A stretch of DNA of 64,000 bases from Glandiceps talaboti (taxonomy: Eukaryota > Hemichordata > Enteropneusta > Spengelidae): positions 9,497,475 through 9,561,474 of the forward strand of contig NC_135554.1 of assembly GCF_964340395.1 (NCBI RefSeq), given 5' to 3'. Positions 48,224-64,000 of this stretch are shown here, piece after piece (the stretch's first letter is position 1; each line of letters begins with the position of its first letter). The position numbers were made by a program, and so were the translations under genes. Below the pieces are notes generated by a model. The model searched no databases. It saw only the letters and a program-made list of their open reading frames with translations, and was not told the origin of the DNA.

Positions 48224-48766
48224 CTGCAGACTAATATGTTGTAACTGGAACATATAGACTTTATTTATCAAAGCCCTGGGTTCAGACTCACGGCTTCACC
48301 TCAAAGCCTGGAGTCGACTGAATTTTACAAAAACCACTTTACAGGAAAACTTGGAATGTCTATTTTCTAAACATGACTATAATGTAAATTACAAAATGAC
48401 GCTCATAAGTACTGATGAGCCGCCATGAATTTGAAACAAAAGGACACCATATACATGGGGACAATTGTTTTTCAGACATGCTATCTTTTAAAGTGCTAAA
48501 CTTGTAGATCCATGACCATTCTCGCAAACCAGAGGTATTATTTCTACCACTACACTTCGAAATAAAAGTCCCAGTAGGGACCGGCTCGCACGTTAGGAAC
48601 GGTACCGTAAAACGGTCGTGGTTTGCGACGATGATCCATGACATAACGCATATCCTCATTAAAGATGATAGGTAAATGAATGAAGTACAGCGCCCTCTCT
48701 CAGTAAGAAGATATATTATCCTTTATATATTTATATTATAAGACCACAATATATAAACGCTTTCTT

Positions 48767-48833
48767 GTTTGTTTGTTTGTTTGTTTGTTTGTTTGTTTGT
48801 TTGTTGGTTGGTTGGTTGGTTGGTTGGTTGGTT
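48767..48833. repeat. (GTTT)n(GGTT)n microsatellite
   Basis: TTTG units switching abruptly to TTGG units. Confidence 0.95.
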
Positions 48834-49206
48834 CTACTATTACATATTAGACTGTCTTAGTATTTCACAATTAAAATATTTCGTTTTAATCAAGAATTGC
48901 CACCCCACCCTAACTTCATGACATCAACTCGTATCGAAAACAACTTTTTTTTTTAATCGCAGCGATTGTTCTAGGGGAAAACGAGTGTGCGTATTGTGTT
49001 TTTCTATTGTATTTCTTCACAGGTATATAAATAGTTATTAATTAAAATTCCTTATATTGGTTTGGTTAATCGCTCGGGTATTATTAACGTCTAATCTGAG
49101 ATGTACGTGCGTCAATGAAGATGTAGGCTAAACTCCTAAAAGTTATAACCGAAATCAGGCCCTATAACTTTAACGATTATGCATTGACATTTTCGTATAT
49201 ATTCGT

Positions 49207-49208
49207 AT

Positions 49209-49299
<91 letters not shown>
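49207..49299. repeat. (TTTA)n microsatellite
   Basis: About 23 perfect TTTA units roughly 270 bp upstream of the CARM1 start codon. Confidence 0.95.
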
Positions 49300-49479
49300 G
49301 TGTATGGGTGAGAAGTGGGTCATGCAAAAAAAAACCCACAGAAATAATTGCGTATGTCACGAGTTTAAAGTTTGGCACGAAACGTAGCCCTATATGTACA
49401 CGAGTATATTGGGTCTATCACAGACAACTATACATTGTCTGTGGCTTTATGCATAACTGTGGAGATTTACATTGTACTT

Positions 49480-49572
49480 TGGACGGATACATACCGGATG
49501 GGTACCGGGTACGGTGAGAACTTGATAGAGGGCGCTATTCTGACCAACGTGACCCTTTTGTGAAAATTCAAC
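49480..49572 (+). promoter_or_regulatory. Probable CARM1 promoter / 5' leader
   Basis: The 90 bp ahead of the CARM1 ATG lack an obvious TATA box. The start-codon region AACATGGCGCT resembles a YY1 element on the initiator Met. The transcription start is not visible from sequence. Placement is inferred from the start codon alone. Confidence 0.3.
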
Positions 49573-58430
<8,858 letters not shown>

Positions 58431-58437
<7 letters not shown>

Positions 58438-58650
58438 GTATGTATGCGTACATAATGTCTACATTGCATTGGTATTTCCAGGTATGTATGCGTACATAAT
58501 GTCTGTATTGCATTGGTATTTCCAGGTATGTATGCGTACATAATGTCTGTATTGCATTGGTATTTCCAGGTATGTATGCGTACATAATATCTGTATTGCA
58601 TTGGTATTAACAAGTATGTACACATACATTAATGTCTGTATTGCATTGGT
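58431..58650 (+). repeat. 44-bp tandem array containing the CARM1 exon 3 donor, 5 units
   Basis: Units start at 58431, 58475, 58519, 58563 and 58607. Each of the first four holds TTTCCAGGTATGTATGCGTA, i.e. the last 7 exonic bases plus the donor. The fifth has TTAACAAGTATGT and no longer fits a donor. The first unit is the functional exon end. Confidence 0.9.
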
Positions 58651-58708
58651 ATTAACATAAGTATTAATGATTGATAATCGTAATAATAATAGATTATGTT
58701 TTTCTATG

Positions 58709-58808
58709 TTCAGCCAAGGAAAATATGAATGACCTAAGGACCTTTGTCACTACGAGTTGATAGACATGTAGTGACAACCCTTTAGGTCACGAGTATTTTC
58801 CGGCTGAA
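58709..58808. mobile_element. Fold-back element in CARM1 intron 3
   Basis: Arms of about 42 bp: TTCAGCC..GGAAAATA.GA.TGACCTAA...TTGTCACTAC pairs with GTAGTGACAA..TTTAGGTCA.GAGTATTTTCCGGCTGAA. The loop is 14 bp. MITE-like. Confidence 0.65.
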
Positions 58809-60258
58809 TGAAGAAATATATTGGAGAATAACTATTATACCAGTGCCAGTAATATCAAAGAAAAATCGGTGAAAGTACTGACAATTTTGAATGTTTTGAC
58901 TCACATTTCGAACACAGCAGAACCAGTGACATAGACACACGTTGTCATGACGTACAATAGCCAGAGTATATATTCCATATTTTTAGTTCATTTTGGCTCA
59001 TGCATATGGTATTATAATAATAATACTACAATCGAGATAACCTCCTTGGCATGTCAACTTCTTTTTCTGCGGATGAGTCATTATTACCCCCTAGCACAGA
59101 CCTAAACTGATACCAGGTCGTCAGTTCTACAGCTGGGTTTATATTTTGTATTGTGTATTTAATTAAAAAGCATACAAAAAGAGTGCTTGTGCCCACTTTA
59201 TAGGAAAATTGAACTTGTAAGTTGTAGAAATATCCTGCTTTCAGAATTTGTTAACATGCATTTAGGCACATATGGTTTCCTTTCCAATGAATGAACTGAA
59301 CTAGGTACTTATGGAGTAGTTTTATTTGGAGCTTTCTCTCTGAATAGACATCCTGTGAGTTGAGTGTACAAACATTGTGTACAAAACATTAAAAACACAG
59401 CTTTGCTTTCCAGAAGCAGGCAGAGTCTGCAGGGGATTTTGGTAAACAAAAGCTGGTTGACCTTATTTGACCCTAAATAATTAGCATAACAAAACTAATT
59501 AATATGCACCATGTGTTATCGTTATAACACCTCTTTGCAAATGGTTAGTCCTTGCAGGGACACCATTTTACAGGGTATAACAAAAGTGCATTGACATTAC
59601 GAAAACAGTGCAAAGAGCTGTGATGTATTGACAAAGTTGATCTTTCAGATTTTGTATACCACTGTTTCTCTTTGCTATACATGTAACTGTATAACAGCTG
59701 CCAGTATCATAAAAAAAATGTTCTTCTTCTTCTTTATAAATGAGTAAGGTTGTACTAGTGACTGTAGCAGCAGAGGGAAGTTTAAAATAAATACACACAT
59801 TACAGTGTAAAAACTAAGTAGTCTGTGTTTATTCAAGCGCTGTTATTGACTGGACCTTCATTTTGCTATGTTTTGAATGTTAGTTTGTACTTCCTTGTCA
59901 GGTAAAGAAGTAGAAGAACATTTATTTCCACATCATTAAGTGTTATTGCTATATGGCGTGAGAATTTCATGGGGGTACCAGGAAAAATTGACATGCTATG
60001 GTTTCCAATATCCCATACATATACATGTATGTGTACCATAATTTCAGTTTGGCAACCCCTGTGAAGTGACTTTGGAACTCCGGTAGATTTGACAAATGTA
60101 ACAACGTCGTGCCCCTTGTATTATAACATTGATGCCTGTAAGGAACCCTACATACATGTACATGTACATACATCTTAGGAAACCTAATCTTTACCCCTTA
60201 TACATGTACAAATGTAACAAGAAAAGTAGTCTGCAAGTATCCACTGTAATGTACTGTA

Positions 60259-60401
60259 GTGTGCGTGCGTGTGTGGGTGTTTGTACATGTGCATGTGTAT
60301 GTGTGCATACATGTGCATGTCATTGTGTTTGTGTGTGTGTCACTGTGTGTGTGTATGTGTGTGTGCGTGCATGTTTGTGTGTGTGTGTGTACATGCTTGC
60401 T

Positions 60402-60437
<36 letters not shown>

Positions 60438-60440
60438 ATG
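60259..60440. repeat. (GT)n-rich tract
   Basis: Interrupted GT repeat with GCGT and CATGT variants, then a G run. CARM1 intron 3. Confidence 0.9.
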
Positions 60441-61175
60441 GGGGGGGGGGTATCATTTTTACTATCTTCATGATCAGTGTTTTTTACTAAAGTTTTGGAA
60501 CCTCAGTATCAAAGGGAGGAAATCTGGTAAAAACTTGCATATATTTCCATACACTACACATGTACATTGTACCTTGTTACACCTACACGTAGGTGAACCC
60601 AAGGGAGTGTACATGTAGATTGACTGTACCTTACCCCCATGGTAATATAGTAGTCAGTAATTGTACTGTGGAATAGCTCAGTTATTGTGCCAGGGAATAG
60701 CTATAATTGTCAGTTATTGTAGTGTGGAATAGCTATAATTGTGATGTGAGAGAGAGAGTGAGTGTGTGTGTGTGACATGATTTGGTAAGTTGCTTCATTC
60801 ATAGACATTGGACAGAATGTCTCATCAATGTTTATGATTGCATCAATGGATTCAACTTTATAATACATGTATGTTGATAAGTGATTCTTCTCATACACTT
60901 AATACACATGTACACAAACCAATACAATATTATGAACTGATATAAAGATACAACATGAACAGGTCAGCCTAGGAAGTTGCTGGTAATTGCTGGCATTTGC
61001 AGGTAAAAGATGGTCTTATGCAGGTGAATTTTTATAAAAACCTGCATTCAGCAGGTGATATTTTAAATTTACTGGCATTTAACTCATGAAATTTTTCAAC
61101 TTGAGCTGCATTTGACGGACAAATTTTGAAGCCTACATGTACTCGCAGATTGACTATTTTCATAATAATTAATTT

Positions 61176-61525
61176 TCATTCAACACCATCCCTCAAATGT
61201 ATAAATTCAAGAAAATCATTCAAAGAAGAACTAAGAAATCACATCGTATCTAAGACCTAAGGGCTTGTTTGTTTTGTATGTAACTTAGTGTATATATTTC
61301 TTACAGAAAACTTGTTTTCAGATGTTTTTGTTTTATTTTTATTTTCTGTTTTGTAGTTTATATGTTGTGTGTCTGGGCCATTGGATTAAGACTAGTTCCA
61401 CTGAACTATTTCCATGGCCCTCACCAGGGAGGGTGACCATGCAATACTAAATTATATTTTTGTCATGTACACTTTCCCAGTCTAAGTTCTGTCATTCTTT
61501 TTGGTGAAAATAAAAATGAGTTAAT
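61176..61525 (+). mobile_element. 5'-truncated LINE 3' fragment related to the 13.7-18 kb element
   Basis: 61176-61260 encodes SFKEELRNHIVSKT then a stop, matching the FKKCIKTHLFS end of the intact LINE. The following 3' UTR shares the hairpin arms (GGCCATTGGAT ... CCATGGCCCTCACC) and the GGTGAAAATAAAA end. The body is diverged, so this is a different subfamily or an older copy. Sits in CARM1 intron 3. Confidence 0.75.
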
Positions 61526-64000
61526 TAGTAATATTGAACAGATAAACAATGGTACATGTATTTGTCACAGTGAATGTTGATAAGAATTAAAGTTAATTTG
61601 GTATATATTTATATTATTTTGTTCCAAACTTTTAAAGTTTAGGAGCATTTACTTTAGCTCCCAAAATTTAAAAATTCAACATGAGCAAATTGATCGTAAA
61701 AATCTTGGTCAAAAGAAAGATTTAATTTCCTAGGCAGAAAAAGTAAATGTCGAAACACAACCCGAAAATAAATGCCATATTTTCTGTTTGAATGCATACA
61801 ACTTGTCTTGCGTGTAGTATAATATACTGTATGTATCTCAAGGTTCAACACTCTGGTGATATATTGAGATTGATATTGCAGACACACATCTGTATTCCAT
61901 AAAGAATAGACTGGGTGATTAGTTTATTGAGTTTGAATATTAAAATGTAGTAGAATCTATTTTAGAATTCATGGTACCAAGGACAACAATTGAACTCTGC
62001 AATGTTGATTCATTGTCCAGATAATCACTTGACAGTGTCACAGAATGTTGATTAAGTTTAGACACAGTGTCATGTTCCTGTGTTTACATTCAGGGAGATA
62101 TATATGTATGTATAATATGTTATAAATATACAATGGAAAATTAATTCATCTGTGTATTTAGTGTTCAGCGTTTTTATTGCGGGCAAAACCAGCTGCTGTA
62201 TCAGATTTCAATGGGATCAGAGAACAGGGAATCATAGCTCAATATATTGTTGTTAAATGACAAATATATATATGGGAGGATATATGATTCACTGTGTTCA
62301 TTAACATGGCCATATGGATGAGAATTGGGTATTTGTTTTGGATTTATTTTTAATTCATAGAGCAATTTTGTCATGGCTTTCTCCTTGAAAAATTAATGTG
62401 AAATGAATGCCAAGTCCTTACAATAAATTGCAAAAGATGAAATAAATGTATAAAATCTGTGTTATTGTACGTACAGTAACAAATTCTTTACACGTGTTTT
62501 AGCTTTTTGCAATGTTATGCCTTACAAACATAGAGTTGGCATATGTTGTTTCACATTAATTTTTCAAGTAGGAAGCCACAATAAAATTCTTCTATAAATT
62601 AAAAATCCAAAATACCAAATCCTCATCTTATGGCCACTTAAAAATAATTTGTGTAGTTTTATATTGTGTATTGTTATTGCATGAAAAACAAATTTAGAAA
62701 AAAAACTTTAAAAGCCTCCAATTTTTTTTAATTGTGGAAAGGTATTTAATTTATTACATTCATGAAATAATTCATGTTGTTGACATTTTTGTATAAATAT
62801 AAATAAAGTATAAATAACTCTATGTACATATAAAATATTAATTTCTACAGAAAATAACACTCCTACATGTAGTTGGTGAAATTGTGGAGTGTTTAATTTA
62901 TAAAATTTATGAAATCATTAATCCATATTATATATATTTTTGTTTGAGTATTTTATTTATCACTGGCAAAACAAATCACCATCAAATTTCCAATATTACC
63001 GGAAAAACAGAAATCAGAAGAAAAAAAAGGTCCTTAGTTGTTTGATTTATTGCGAGTGTTTTGTCACAATAATATATTATCTTTATTAAATAATTCATTT
63101 GCATTTTGTGTGTTCAGTATTTTCATTGCAGACAAAAAATAAATTACTAGTAAAATTTTCAATAATGCCAGAAAAACAAATCAGAAAAGAGAAGGAAAAA
63201 ATATTTGATTTTTAGGGAGTGTGACTAATGTATTACATTTGTTAAAATAGTTCATCTTTTTTTTTATTGGTATTTTTAGTTCAGGCAAAATAATCTAGCT
63301 ATTATATTTATAAAGTAAATAATCGGCTGAATTTTGATATTAATGTCTAGTATTTTAATTGCAGGGGAAACTAGTCTATTTCTATCAGATTTTGTTACTG
63401 TTGTCAATATTGCAGAATACATTTTATTTCACAGATGTATGCATGCACACGTATCTGTCAATTCTTTTGTTGAAATTCTATATTTTAAAAAACAGCGACC
63501 ACATAAAGTAATCATAAAACTTGGATATTAAATTCTCTAGATAGTCATATGTCATCTAAATATTTTATGGAGATGTTTGTATATTATTATACATGTACAT
63601 GTGTACCCAGTATCGATTCCAATGCAATTCAGTGGAGAGCGTGCGCATCAAACCTGGCCAATAATTTTCTGTATCACGCCCCAGCACACTTTGCCCAAAT
63701 ATGGCAAGTGGCACGCTCATCAATATCTGTTTGGTCAGCGATTTGGCTGTTGATTTCTTCATGATTTTTACGTTTTCGCAGATAAAATAATATTTGAATG
63801 TCAATTAATGTGATTATGCAATTGAAATGATGTTTTCATGCCAATACATGGGGTATATATATAATAAAACTTTACCTCCTAAAGTTACATGTAGGTCCAT
63901 CTATTGTACAACCTCAGTCCACAAAACTCATATCCAGGCCATAAAGATTACATTGTATTACCGTTTTATGGTTTATTTGTTTATTTTTCCAAACCTTATA

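Larger units (their letters stand above)
58651..64000. other. CARM1 intron 3 (incomplete)
   Basis: No exon matching the CARM1 catalytic core is seen here. Contents: a hairpin element, a LINE 3' fragment, a GT tract and many ACATGTA words. 61526-64000 is very AT-rich (with loose repeats of ATTCATTTGCATTTTGTGTG-like segments near 62140, 62930 and 63100) and has nothing I can name. Confidence 0.6.

Noticed and set aside
63334-63804. Short ORFs near the right edge as the next CARM1 exon
   Set aside because: None encodes the methyltransferase core motifs expected after QYFQ, and splice phase does not fit.

Overview
This is a window from an animal nuclear genome: AT-rich, with long introns, GT-AG splice sites, many microsatellites, and LINE, LTR and fold-back elements. 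The frequent ACATGTA/TGTACA words, (ACAT)n, (GACA)n and (CT)n arrays and CR1/L2-like LINEs suggest a marine invertebrate (lophotrochozoan or invertebrate deuterostome). The species cannot be fixed from the sequence alone.

Left half (about 17-35633, minus strand): the 5' part of one very large gene that I recognise as an RNF213-type giant AAA+ / E3 ubiquitin ligase. I reconstructed 30 coding exons by hand from ATG 35602 down to position 17. All splice phases agree and together they give 2101 codons without a stop. The part present covers a short N-terminus, a carbohydrate-binding-like beta domain, the long helical stalk, and the start of the AAA core with a degenerate P-loop. The remaining AAA modules, RING and C-terminus must lie left of position 1.

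Right half (from 49573, plus strand): the first three coding exons of a CARM1/PRMT4 arginine methyltransferase (N-terminal PH-like domain up to the start of the catalytic region). The rest lies beyond 64000.

Between them (35634-49572) is about 14 kb without a convincing gene. It holds microsatellites, a decayed LINE, a compact LTR retroelement inserted into a (CATA)n array, a large fold-back element, and two weak minus-strand gene candidates. Mobile DNA elsewhere: a nearly full-length CR1/L2-like LINE in an RNF213 intron (13690-17976) with one frameshift in ORF2, a related 3' fragment at 61176-61525, a possible solo LTR at 22402-23755, and a striking number of short hairpin (fold-back) elements.

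The most unusual observations are these. The CARM1 exon 3 splice donor has been amplified into a 44-bp tandem array. A relic duplicate of the start of CARM1 exon 2 lies just upstream of the real exon. A 37-bp minisatellite has grown inside one copy of an inverted-repeat element whose other copy in the window lacks it. An LTR element has inserted into, and split, a microsatellite. No CRISPR, operon or prokaryotic-type system is present. I found no tRNA or rRNA gene by eye.
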